This document shows, one piece after another, positions 39,312-44,220 of a DNA stretch of 64,000 nucleotides. Under the pieces are notes generated by a model. That model was not told the origin of the DNA. It searched no databases and worked only from the letters and a program-made list of their open reading frames with translations. The stretch is taken from contig JASPKZ010004561.1 of assembly GCA_030220185.1 (NCBI GenBank), positions 293,001 to 357,000 on the forward strand. The letters run 5' to 3'. Source of the stretch: Diploptera punctata (lineage: Eukaryota > Arthropoda > Insecta > Blattodea > Blaberidae). The position numbers and the translations under genes were made by a program. The stretch's first letter is position 1; every line of letters begins with the position of its first letter.

Positions 39312-39379
<68 letters not shown>

Positions 39380-41989
39380 TTTAGGTTTGGTGGTAGCAAG
39401 TAGCGTGGTTGGTGGACCGATGAAGAAGGAAGCGAATCCACATGCAGTTAACTGGAAGCACTGTGATCACATATGCGAGGACAAGGTGTACAGCCCGGTG
39501 TGTGCTGTAGATGACTCAGGAGTCACCAGGACTTTCGACCATAAATGTGAAGTGGAGCTGGCCATATGCTTGAAGAGCGGTTGTAAGTATACAACTACAG
39601 GGTGAAACAAAATTCTATCGGAAAACTTTTATACAGTTTTCAGATAATTTAGCCGAGTGTTTTAATATAAGAAAGCAGTGGTATCCGCCGACTTATAGGC
39701 AGTAATGTGCTGTTTGAAGTATTACACATATAACTTGCCTTTATCGTATATAATTTTCACCCAAAATGTAATAATACGCATTTTTACTTTTTCTTTGTAA
39801 TCTTTCAGACCCCATTACAATCCAAAAGTCTTGCTACATTCTGAAGAAGTAATTATTTTCCCATATTGTGGCGATGTTTTGAAGCAGCTAACTCTCTTCA
39901 TGCCCGATGTTGTAGTAACATTTTGAAGGATTGGTGTCCAAAAAAAGAATTACTGGTTCAGGTTGGGTTTAATTTTCGGTAGAGCTGGATTCTCTTCTCA
40001 AGGTCGAAGTTGGTACACAATATAAGAAAACACTTTAGAAATCACTAATAACTGATTCTTGTAGAAATAGTAGTAAATTTATTTACTATTTAATTTTCCA
40101 GCAGATCAAGTAAATATAGGGGGTATTATTCTTCGCCGTCAATTAAAATTACATTATTTTATTTTCTTGAAACAACTATTCTTCTTGTATTAAATATCAC
40201 ATTTTATCAGGAGAGCTGTTATTGCTTCTATCCTTGATGAAAGTTATATGCTGACTGACTAGAGTAATTCTGTTATAATTTTAAAGAACATTATTACATC
40301 ACATGATTTTATATTTAAATTCTATTGGTTAATGGTCCATTAAATACCAGGTTTAAATTTGATTTGTTAAATCAAAAAGTTAATTGTTTTAACATCCAAT
40401 CAGAATTTAGTATACTTTTATTTAAAAATATTAAGTTAAGCAGGTGTTCTTATTACAATTATAACAGAAAGCTTTATAATTCAGACAACAATGACGTAAA
40501 ACACAATTTTAAAAGCATTATTTAGAAAGACTGTTATATAATACAATTTATTTAATTGTTACTGAGACATTTTTATTCAACAATGAACAACAATTAATTA
40601 TTTAGATGTTTTTCTTTATTTAAGTTATATTTAAATATTAAAAGAATTTTAAAGTATAAAATTATTAACTTTAACTTTCATATTTATTATGATATTAAAA
40701 TCCTGCTATAATGCCTAACACATAAATAGTATTCATTCATTCATAGTGTTCTGCTCAAGAGCAGGTCTTTCACTGCAAACTCAGCATTCTCCACTCTTTC
40801 CTTAACTCAGCTTTCCTTTTTGTATCTGCATACAAATAATTTATTTTAATATTGTCTATCATCTGATGTATTTTTACTGTCTCTAACTTTCTTTCCGTTG
40901 ACCATTCCTTCTAGAGCATCCTTCAGCAGGCAGTTTCTTCTTAGCCAGTGGCCAATCCAATTTCTTTTCCTCTTCTTTATGAGTTCCAGCATTGTTCTTC
41001 TTTCACCCACTCTGTCTAGCACATCTGTATTTTTTTACTTTGTCCATTTTATACGTTCCAGTCTTCTCCATATCCACATCTCAAAAGCTTCCAGTCGCTT
41101 TTGCTCATTCCGTCGTAATGTCCAAGTATAAACAGTATATTGCTCGATAATTGAGTAATAATTCACCGGAGACCTTTAATTACTCATATCAAAACACTCA
41201 GTTAATAATCCCTAAACAACTTATGAAGATTGTCGGTAGACTAACTACTATTCCACACTGTATACCGTAAGATCAAAAGGATCATTATATTGGCATAATC
41301 GAAACTGGGACCTCTTGCATACAAAGTAAGCCATAAGGCAATCTCAATGCAAGCATGGCATCAGCGTACAATATTCTGCGGCGCCCTGGTGTGTTTCAAA
41401 TTACATTACAGGCAGCTACAATCCTGGCAAATAATTCCATGTCCGTTTTCATTGGAGTCTCAAACACAAGTGACTTTAGAATGACTTTAGATATCCTGAT
41501 AGGAAATAAACAAGGGGAGTCAGGACAAATCCTGTATATGACAGGCTCTTCCTTGCAGAAGCTAAAGGATGTAAATAAACAGCACAACACATGTAAACGT
41601 GTTAGTTGAAAATCAGCTGGAAAACAGTAATGCTAGATAATGTGATAGACAAGTTTACTTCCTTCTTCTTCTTCCTTCCAAGTATTAGGCCAAGGCCTGT
41701 TACGAACCTATAGACAATTTTCCCTCCAGCGTTTCATAGGACGACCCAGAGATCTTCGTCCTCTTGGTATATAATTATAAACAGCTTTGGGGATCCGATT
41801 AGAACTCATTCTTTCAAGATGGTGTTTCCAATTTAGTTGGTACTGTTTAATATATTCAAAAATTGGCGTAGTCTTCAATTCTTTTAAGATATCGGTGTTC
41901 CTTTTCCGATTCCATCTGGTGTAACCCGCTGTTCGGGAAATTCTCGCATAAGACTTGAAAGCATAATAATAATAATAATAATAATAATA

Positions 41990-42043
<54 letters not shown>

Positions 42044-43261
42044 CTTCGATTGGTTGTTGGCCAAAGGAAGGCAAGACCAGTGATGGTGCTGCCATATTAT
42101 AGCCTCTGGTCAGGTTTTTCTGGAGAAGAAAAGGAAATAAAGAATATAAAGGAAAGAAGAAATGGAAGAGGAATGCTCTAATAGCATCGGGGTCGAAAAA
42201 ACAAGATTTAACCAAGAGAGGTAGATAGTGAAGTTAAAAGAGTGCAAAACACAAGTAAGAGGAAGCAATGTTTTGCTCAGCTTGGGCACCTTGTGGTTGG
42301 CATCCACATATCCCCTAGATGGGGATCCCTCAGGTCCAAGTTTACTTCCATATCTCCATAAGCTGGCCTGTCGGACTCTAGGTTTCCTACCTTAAATTGT
42401 TCAGTGTACCCCAGGGGTCCTCATCTAGGGGATATGTGGATGGCAACCACAAGGTACCCAAGCTGAGCAAAACATTTCTTCCACATACTTGTGTTTTGCA
42501 CTCTTTTAACTTTACTAGCTAACCTCTCTTGGTTAACTCTTGTTTTTTTTCGATCCCGACGCTATTGGTACATCCGAGGGCTAGGAAGTCTTTCCTTTCT
42601 TCCATTTCTTGTTTCCTTTATTTTCTTTTCTTCTCCAGAAAAGCCTGACCAGAGGCTATAAGATGGCAGTCCCATCACTGGTCTTGCCTTCCTTTGGCCA
42701 GCAACCAATCTAAGGAACTATTATTATGCTTTCAAGTCTTATACGAGAATTTCCCGGAATATCTCTCGGCCGTCCTATGAAACGCTGGAGGGAAAATTTT
42801 CTATAGGATCGTAACTGGCATTGGCCTAATACTTGGAACGAAGAAGAATTGTTCAGTGGAGCATCCTCTTCGGGGCACGAAGGTTTGAGTCGCGGTGGGG
42901 TCAGGACCTTAAAATTGACCCAAACCTTCTGGCGGCACTATGGCCCTGTGGTCGACTCAGCCTCTAACGGAAATGAGTACCAGACGCTTGTTCTGGGGGT
43001 AACGTCGGCCGTCACGCAGGGCTGACAAACTGCTGAGTGTCCAGAAAAAGTGGGAGCTTTAACCTTCTACTACCCCAAGGGCCTCCCGAGGCCTGTAGTG
43101 GGATCATTTTACCTATCCTCTTCATCCTGTTTAACTTTCGCCACGATCTTAGAGAATCACTCTGTATTTACATTTTAAGGAGACTTGAATCAAACAGTTT
43201 TTAATGACGAGTATCATTTGTTTCAGATTTCGCGGTCATCAGGGACGGAGTATGTCTTTAG
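17433..43261 (+). CDS. Kazal-1: secreted single-Kazal-domain protein, three exons
   Basis: Joined from 17433-17463, 39385-39582 and 43227-43261, giving 264 nt, 87 codons plus TAG. Residues 1-21 form a signal peptide (MRSGICISLLC then LVVASSVVGG); the secreted part is about 66 residues. Six cysteines follow a Kazal order with gaps 3, 8, 14, 6 and 13; the third sits in SPVC and the last in DGVC two residues from the stop, as in many arthropod Kazal domains. Known role of the family is tight-binding inhibition of serine proteases outside the cell; vasotab-like members have other roles. The residue at the usual P1 position (second after Cys2) is Asp, which is unusual for a trypsin or chymotrypsin inhibitor. 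Both introns are phase 1 with GTAAGT donors. The first intron is about 21.9 kb and packed with transposons. The chain is inferred from splice signals and frame; no transcript was seen. A near-identical layout in Kazal-2 supports it. Confidence 0.78.
17698..18345 (-). mobile_element. LINE-A 3' fragment
   Basis: Minus-strand frames 17715-18137 and 17975-18445 overlap at one frameshift and give FEEVAELKYLGTIITDRNEM, YKTVILTVILYGCETWTLTL and RPIMRWENKINYDLREVDY. 5' truncated. It lies about 235 bp after the exon 1 donor of Kazal-1. Confidence 0.75.
18584..19922. mobile_element. DNA element with long terminal inverted repeats
   Basis: Left arm from 18584 (AGATCCGGCTGCAAGATTAC onwards) and right arm ending 19922 are inverted copies over roughly 340 bp each, including TTCATACACTCAATGAACG, GGCGGCCGAATTTTAATAGG and the GGAGGTTTACGGCCAAGTGT block. 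The right arm is split by LINE-A at 19277-19780. The central part recurs in reduced form at 59795-59960. No transposase remnant seen. Confidence 0.65.
19277..19780 (+). mobile_element. LINE-A 3' fragment in a long-TIR element
   Basis: The last ~165 codons, with KIYKTIILPVILYGCETWTF, FGPKRDEQAGEW, RRLRWAGHVARMGNKRR and RPRMRWENNINYDSREVDY. The frame 19415-19765 is intact to the stop. Flanks TTTTAATTAA (left) and CTTTAATTAA (right) look like the target duplication. Confidence 0.75.
20500..20881 (-). mobile_element. SINE2 long variant
   Basis: TTCATTATAATTATT (20485-20499) and TTCATTCTAATTATT (20882-20896) are the 15-bp target duplication with one change. The head GTCCACCGCTGTGGTCTCGA is typical SINE2, box B GGTTCGATCCC. 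The 3' half (GGCGCACCACTG ... GCCTGGGGCATTTG) is the version shared with 6353-6646. Confidence 0.8.
21190..21530 (+). mobile_element. Retroposon 3' end with (ATT)n tail
   Basis: CTGGTTGAGTGGAAGAGAGG, AACTCTGCCAG and AATAAATAAAG, then (ATT)n to 21527. An internal (ATT)n lies at 21230-21272. No coding part is left. Confidence 0.55.
21954..22499 (+). mobile_element. CACTG-ended DNA element
   Basis: Starts CACTGGTCAACATGATTTTT after TAA and ends TTGCTCAGTG. It carries a coding remnant reading SAVEKRYQGKWNPNMLADY with a shift near 22250. Same family as 53901-54451, where the 3-bp duplication is exact. On both copies the remnant is a fragment of a larger, unidentified protein. Confidence 0.6.
22505..22790. 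other. No gene recognised
   Basis: AT-rich stretch after the CACTG element; no coding or repeat match seen. Confidence 0.3.
22832..22902 (+). tRNA. tRNA-like sequence, probable pseudogene or element head
   Basis: GCCTGGTGGTGTAATGGATA ... GGTTCGAATCCCG ... CCAGGCA folds as a near-cloverleaf: six acceptor pairs, anticodon stem CTGAG/CTCAG, and good box A and box B. One T-stem pair is lost, so function is doubtful. The loop core GGTACAGAC is the same as in the unrelated tRNA-like units at 57.0-58.2 kb. It is flanked by an exact 15-bp inverted repeat, TAAGAAAAATAAGTG and its complement. Its upstream leader (TACATATGTAAGAAAA) resembles theirs. Confidence 0.5.
22977..23800 (-). mobile_element. LINE-B, longest copy
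   Basis: The minus strand encodes SPVLFITYMNKLINEWRK, the RT catalytic box FADD (LDAILFADDLALLALSE), then after a frameshift MEISIDKTKIMAFHGKDP, NQFKYLGYYLS, TLARPVLTYGSEAWTLRKQ, MRFMRRTAGYTRWDRKRNTD. The C-terminus ends in GRPMKRW and the 3' tail GAAGAAGAAGAA at 22977. The 5' side is cut off by (CA)n(TA)n. A dead copy, but it defines the family. Confidence 0.78.
23805..23898. repeat. (CA)n(TA)n(CA)n microsatellite
   Basis: CA repeats 23809-23848, TA repeats to about 23882, then CA again. Confidence 0.9.
23899..24690 (+). mobile_element. Mariner-like element, internally deleted
   Basis: Inverted ends of about 65 bp: GTCTAAATTCCCCTTACAG ... GACCAAGACAATTAAG on the left, mirrored by CTTGGTCCACTCTAC ... 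GGGGATTTCAGACTC on the right. The frame 24218-24517 keeps the last transposase part: WPARTPDLTPLDFYLWGHMK and RRYRICIEVGGRHIEPFL, which holds the final D of the catalytic triad. The front of the transposase is gone. TA-rich DNA flanks it. Confidence 0.72.
24715..25004 (-). mobile_element. SINE2 with reduced head
   Basis: Body and tail are typical (CAGTGAAGGACC type tail at 24740). The head lacks about 20 bp between GTCTTGTC and CACCGC. It sits within a TA-repeat tract. Confidence 0.7.
25065..25235 (+). repeat. tRNA-bearing element (family T), single + copy
   Basis: The leader ACATGTATAAGAAAATTG, then TTCTTGGGTAGCTCAGTTGG and box B GAGTTCAAATCCCG make a tRNA-like unit at 25112-25185, followed by TTCTTTTTTCTTTTC and a TA tract. 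The anticodon-arm loop is nine bases (GGTACAAAC) on a five-pair stem. Closely matches the copies at 57-58.2 kb. Confidence 0.65.
25240..25535. other. No gene recognised
   Basis: AT-rich, no coding or repeat signal identified. Confidence 0.3.
25545..26302 (+). mobile_element. LINE-A RT fragment
   Basis: Starts at TGTGGATTTAGAAGAAATAG (the GFRRNRSTAD-type box) and includes in one frame (25753-26061) GDVLSPLLFNFVLENAIKSL and the catalytic box LLVYADDVILL. After 26061 stops and shifts appear. Broken off at GAACTGAAAATATAT. Confidence 0.72.
26480..27360 (+). mobile_element. C-terminal part of a third LINE family, with Cys-rich end
   Basis: One open frame runs from about 26580 to 27143 without a visible ATG: KWQHVLKRAREGQLIPRRS, VTYGLENIWTHLS, LADLEKIKSTYLKRALGLSK and SRLAYVLTGELPLVEDLRQQ. 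It ends in a cysteine cluster, CKCEWCGKKCDRYNAIWC, that may bind zinc. The order (post-RT helices then a Cys-rich tail) suggests a non-LTR retrotransposon C-terminus of unknown clade. A diverged duplicate of its first 120 bp starts again near 27225 (GTCAAGTTAGTCATTCTGCC). Confidence 0.5.
27440..27595 (+). mobile_element. LINE-B 3' fragment
   Basis: NRILKAVYNYIPRGRRSLGR then GGCCTTGGCCTAATACTTGG and GAAGAAGAAG. Confidence 0.68.
27598..28180 (+). mobile_element. LINE-A 3' fragment, degraded, with foreign insert
   Basis: Matches LINE-A from VILLYDCKRGLL-type sequence to TAGATTATACAGGGGAAA. A roughly 220-bp unrelated stretch (about 27895-28110, including ACACGTGACGTCATATAAGG) breaks the GRPRMRWE region. 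Confidence 0.55.
28187..28436 (+). mobile_element. SINE2 variant, + orientation
   Basis: Head GTCCACTGCTGCGATTTCAT ... box B GGTTCGATCCCCG, body AAACTTTAAAGCCCAAATG and the GTCTCCTGGCGCACTACT block of the long variant, ending GGGGCAGG. Confidence 0.7.
28691..28999 (+). pseudogene. GIY-YIG endonuclease segment of a Penelope-like element
   Basis: In frame the sequence reads LSGVYKLKCGTCDNVYIGQT then GRPFISRIKEHMRAY, which contains the GVY...YIG pair, the Gly-Arg and the R-x3-EH element of GIY-YIG nucleases. It continues to EAVEINKFKS, where a conserved Glu would complete the site, and stops at 28997-28999. Known role: the C-terminal endonuclease that nicks target DNA for Penelope-like retrotransposition. 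Upstream coding is out of frame by one in an A-rich run near 28675, and no ATG is present, so it is a fragment. It might alternatively be a stand-alone domain, which is unlikely given the termini. Confidence 0.75.
29065..29115 (+). ncRNA. Hammerhead-ribozyme-like core of the Penelope-like element
   Basis: CTGAAGA (29071-29077) fits the CUGANGA box; GGTAC/GTACC around AGT is a five-pair stem II; GAAAC (29092-29096) is the second box; CAGCTGT follows. This is the arrangement reported for Penelope-like termini. Stem I and III pairing and the cleavage triplet are not clear in a single unit, so activity is unproven. Confidence 0.5.
29127..29609 (+). mobile_element. LINE-A 3' fragment, young
   Basis: 5' truncated at VILPVILYGCETWTLTLREE. 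29209-29583 is open to the stop: GEWRRLHNNELHGLYRKPDI, RRLRWAGHVARMGNERR and RPRMRWENSINYDLREVDY, with one frameshift near 29265. Ends in GTAAGTAAGTAAGTA. Target duplication ATCAAGTA. Confidence 0.8.
30106..30455 (+). mobile_element. SINE2 long variant, + orientation
   Basis: CTCCGGTGTGGCCTCGAGGT with degenerate box B (GGAATCTCAGTC), GTTTCCTGGGTGAGG, AGGACCAAACGATCCCCG and CTCTCCTGGCGCAGCACTAT, ending near TTTCGAGATTTC complement. Old copy. Confidence 0.65.
30490..30800 (+). mobile_element. LINE-A 3' fragment, old
   Basis: Matches from ATGGAAAGACTACATAACAG to GTCAGTGAGTTAGTTA with many indels; no frame survives. Confidence 0.6.
30926..31552. repeat. TTAA-type MITE M1, interrupted
   Basis: Left terminus TTAACCCTTAAATCGGCAAA at 30926 and right terminus ending AATTTAAGGGTTAA at 31552. 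The M1 body resumes at about 31353 (AATATCTTCTGTTAGTTA). The insert 30951-31350 starts with CATCATCATCATC and is not recognised. Confidence 0.55.
31555..31645. repeat. Penelope-like (P) inverted pair with ribozyme-like core
   Basis: AACTGTAGTGCTTTCGCGAC and GTCGCGAAAGCGCTACAGTT face each other. On the minus strand CTGATGA is followed by GGGACTAGTC and GCGAAAGC, which is an exact CUGANGA box with a palindromic stem II. Located inside Kazal-1 intron 1. Confidence 0.5.
31815..31920. repeat. (AAT)n microsatellite
   Basis: AAT run 31817-31866 decaying into AAC/AAT mixtures. On the minus strand it would be an (ATT)n retroposon tail, but no body was recognised. Confidence 0.8.
32205..32512 (-). mobile_element. 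SINE4, full length
   Basis: Head on minus GCGCCGTAGCCGAGTGGTTA at 32512, box B GGTTCGAGTCTCC, body as in 4712-5052 and 3' end GGCCTGTCGCGCCAGGAG near 32215. Confidence 0.75.
32700..32903. repeat. Near-perfect ~100-bp inverted repeat
   Basis: 32700-32799 and 32804-32903 are complements with only one or two mismatches; the loop is about four bases (GCTG). The arms include GGTCAACAAGTTTCTACAGC. The + arm ends TTGAGAATGGCAGC ... TGTAGAAAC, a decayed version of the box order seen in the P termini, so it is tentatively placed with them. Confidence 0.6.
33170..33432 (+). mobile_element. SINE1-like element, diverged subfamily
   Basis: Head GCGGGCACATCGTGGTATAG, GGTTAAGGC, then GGTCATGATTTTAAAG, TGACCCTGGGGTCGACTCAG and CCTGTCATGGGATCATTTTA. 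Box B is decayed. Confidence 0.6.
33490..34097 (+). mobile_element. LINE C-terminal fragment, fourth family
   Basis: Frames 33419-33610 and 33564-34097 overlap and give RIAQTKQAIHEFK, QTIIQSILTYGAEVWQIP, TEMDVLRRSAGKFIMDTI, RLQWYGHVKSMPEQRLPKIV and RKRGRPKKTWIEEVRD. RT core missing, single frameshift; tail GATGATGGTGATGATAA. Confidence 0.7.
34186..34341. repeat. Tandem repeat, 3 x 52 bp
   Basis: Units at 34186, 34238 and 34290 begin ATCCTAGCC(T)TAGAGAGC and end ATACATGTTGCAGCT, with only two differences seen. The first unit continues without a break from the preceding AT-rich DNA. Confidence 0.85.
34345..35100. other. No gene recognised
   Basis: 34380-34610 has weak resemblance to a SINE2 body (TTTAAAGACTCCTGACATTT, GTCTTCCAGGC) but no head. 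The rest is AT-rich with no coding signal. Confidence 0.3.
35103..35345 (+). mobile_element. Retroposon 3' region with internal tandem repeats
   Basis: Three units of about 60 bp (TTTAATATGACTATTAGTG ... CATATGTAACATATGTTTG) run into CTGGTGAGTGGAAGAGAAGG, AACTCCACCAGGC and TAAATAAAT. Repeats of this kind often lie in LINE 3' UTRs. Same tail as at 597, 10503 and 21408. Confidence 0.6.
35362..35402 (-). repeat. Penelope-like (P) fragment with ribozyme-like core
   Basis: On the minus strand: TGCCGATGATGGGACAAGTC then CTGAAAG. It matches the 31555 pair in layout (AATCCTGC...GATGATGGGAC). Confidence 0.4.
35639..35908. repeat. TTAA-type MITE (family M2)
   Basis: TTAACGCATTGGCCTCAGAAG at the left and GAAGTGAATGGGTTAA at the right. 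Body TTGTTTGTTTTGAATGTCTG is shared with 47257-47553. Confidence 0.6.
35914..37406 (+). mobile_element. Tigger/pogo-like element relic carrying R1
   Basis: TA on both sides (35912-35913 and 37407-37408). Left end CTGCTTACGCTCCTTATTCG and right end CGCGAATAAGGAACTTTTAC TG are inverted versions of a TCCTTATTCGCGG terminus. 36350-36480 reads, in pieces, VVLPLKIKTEMLERFYA, GESFAYISRCFNVDKSTVR, the N-terminal CENP-B-like helix-turn-helix of such transposases. No catalytic domain. R1 copy c (36647-37272) is inserted in it. Confidence 0.6.
36647..37272 (-). repeat. R1 copy c
   Basis: From CTATTTAACTCATGCCCCAA to CACTCGTGGCATTACTTATG, near-identical over long stretches to copies f and g. Confidence 0.65.
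37850..38350 (+). mobile_element. LINE RT fragment, other family
   Basis: 37889-38083 encodes LLKEQSGFSKGRSCADNIF, TIKALIERRMEY and RMALIELEKIFGKIDK, the E-x-GF-x-xGRSC and (D)LEKAFD-type boxes of a LINE reverse transcriptase. Beyond that it decays; YADD is not visible. Confidence 0.6.
38385..38655. repeat. Penelope-like (P) inverted pair, second subfamily
   Basis: TTAACTGGAGGCCTTTCGGAAG faces CTTCCGAAAGGCCTTCAGTTAA, with further pairing (AACACTTGGAGTATA and partners). The + arm has TTGATGATGGAAGTTAACTT then CCGAAAGG. The outer flank AACAAAGTTGAGGACGACGG recurs inverted at 60170-60230. Confidence 0.5.
38681..39045 (+). mobile_element. SINE5 (single copy here)
   Basis: Head CAGCCGCGGTGGACTAGTGG with box B GGTTCAGATCCGG, then GGAGCATGTCCTCCGGGAGG, the inverted stretch GCCTGAAGATTTTCAGGC, and CCTCTTAGCAAAATTTACCG. 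No second copy in the window; assigned by its head. Confidence 0.6.
39052..39280. repeat. TTAA-type MITE M1
   Basis: TTAACCATTAAATTGGC on the left and GAATTTAAGGGTTAA on the right, TTAA at both ends. It ends 104 bp upstream of Kazal-1 exon 2. Confidence 0.7.
39315..39376. repeat. (AAT)n(ATT)n tract next to Kazal-1 exon 2
   Basis: AAT units then ATT units, eight bases before the acceptor TTTTAG. On the RNA this is a self-complementary A/U tract that also provides the uridines of the splice site. Confidence 0.85.
39385..39582 (+). CDS. Kazal-1 coding exon 2 (Kazal cysteines 1-5)
   Basis: The acceptor TTTTAG at 39379-39384 follows directly on an (AAT)n(ATT)n tract. The exon completes the signal peptide, passes through a basic linker (PMKKEANPH) and encodes five cysteines: WKHC, DHIC, SPVC, DHKC and ELAIC. 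It ends at GGT T|GTAAGT, phase 1. The downstream open frame runs only a few codons past the donor, consistent with a real splice site. Confidence 0.85.
39600..40730. other. Kazal-1 intron 2, AT-rich, nothing recognised
   Basis: No repeats from elsewhere in the window and no convincing frame. Confidence 0.35.
40733..41125 (-). mobile_element. LINE 3' end sharing its tail with SINE2
   Basis: The minus strand reads RRNEQKRLEAFEMWIWRRLE, RIKWTK, GERRTMLELIKKRKRNWIGH and WLRRNCLLKDALEGMVN, the C-terminus of an insect LINE. The 3' UTR then runs GCAGTGAAAGACCTGCTCTT and GAGCAGAACACTATGAATG. SINE2 ends CAGTGAAGGACCTGCC...GGGCAGAATTACTATGGATG, so the SINE 3' tail is derived from this LINE type. The last 45 bases of the window (63955-64000) start another copy. 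Confidence 0.75.
41130..41655. other. Unrecognised stretch
   Basis: Open frames lie on both strands at 41355-41609, with no motif that can be named and no splice-site support. Confidence 0.3.
41660..41933 (-). mobile_element. LINE-B 3' fragment, left of a fold-back
   Basis: Minus strand: AGYTRWNRKRNTDILKELKT, YQLNWKHHLERMSSNRIPK and RGRRSLGRPMKRWRE, ending in GAAGAAGAAG near 41660. Confidence 0.72.
41934..42757. repeat. Large fold-back inverted repeat (~820 bp)
   Basis: CGGGAAATTCTCG at 41934 and CGAGAATTTCCCG ending 42757 begin two arms of about 350-400 bp. They share GCTTTCAAGTCTTAT, TTGGCCAAAGGAAGGCAAG, AAAAGAGTGCAAAACACAAG and CCACATATCCCCTAGATG. The spacer is about 80 bp. The left arm has an (AAT)n expansion at 41964-42042 that the right arm lacks. 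LINE-B pieces sit outside each arm in opposite directions. Confidence 0.65.
42758..42850 (+). mobile_element. LINE-B 3' fragment, right of the fold-back
   Basis: SLGRPMKRWRENFL then TTGGCCTAATACTTGGAACG and GAAGAAG. Confidence 0.6.
42866..43112 (+). mobile_element. SINE1, head degraded
   Basis: Starts GGGGCACGAAGGTTTGAGTC and continues with AACTGACCC-type and GTCGACTCAGCCTCTAACGG blocks to GTAGTGGGATCATTTTAC. ATCCTCTTC on both sides is a likely target duplication. It ends about 115 bp before Kazal-1 exon 3. Confidence 0.7.
43227..43261 (+). CDS. Kazal-1 coding exon 3 (last cysteine and stop)
   Basis: The acceptor TTGTTTCAG ends at 43226. Joined in phase 1, the exon reads YFAVIRDGVCL then TAG at 43259-43261. 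The DGxC ending supplies the sixth Kazal cysteine and matches the end of Kazal-2. No AATAAA is seen in the next 200 bp; the nearest is near 43885, inside a hAT-like element, so the 3' end is unresolved. Confidence 0.75.
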
Positions 43262-44220
43262 CTGCTGACAAAAGGACATCGCGCCAACTAAATTAATGTT
43301 CCATTCAACTAAATCATTTTCATACGTCATTTTATTTTCATAATGTTCAACTGTTTACTAATAACATATTTAACAAATAATGTGTATTAATATTTCTAAA
43401 AATTCATTGTAATCACAATTGAGGTTATGTAATAACTTTTTTTTTAAATATTAATATAAGTACCTGTATATATCAGTCTCCATCAATTAAAATTAAAACA
43501 AATTCATTTTAATTGAGGAATACTTATCAGTGGCGTGCGGTGGTCAGAGCAATCCCCAGCTTTATGACGAATAGACGACTTATAATATATATAAACTTAC
43601 TGCCTTGTATTTTTTTAGATCCAGTAAATCTGGAGTTGCCCTACCTTGTTGACGAGGTCATTTTTCTCGTTGAAAGATCTACACAAAAATGATCTAGTAT
43701 GTAAATTATAAATTATACAGTCACATTCCTTTTTTATTAAATTGACAAATCACATTTATCAGTAATACTTATTAATAACGCATTTGTACGATCTCAGTGT
43801 CGATATTAAATTCAACTGTTGCTTTCCACAAATTATATATACACATTCGTAATAATTCAACTGTTGTTATTCGGTCATATAATATAAATAAAGTTTCTTA
43901 AATTAACCGGTTACTATAGCTGACAAAACGTACCGCATAATTTTATTTTATTTATTTTTTTTTTGTATAATGTAAATATATAACTAACATAAATTAGATA
44001 TTGTAAATTTTAAAAAAAATGTTATTTCTAAAAATTATATTATTGTGGAATTGGTGCTTTCAAAATCAGCCAATCGCGTTTCTTCGCAAAATGAATGTTT
44101 CATGAATTGATAAATGTATACTTATTCGAGTAGTGACGTTTCTGGGTTCAGCTAGCTGGTGTTCAATAAAAAAATCGATGGAATAAGACTCAAGCTTCGT
44201 CTAGCGATTTATCGCTGGTC

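Noticed and set aside
41355..41609. An 84-codon host ORF in Kazal-1 intron 2
   Set aside because: An overlapping frame on the other strand is as long, no known domain is seen, and no splice or promoter signals support it.
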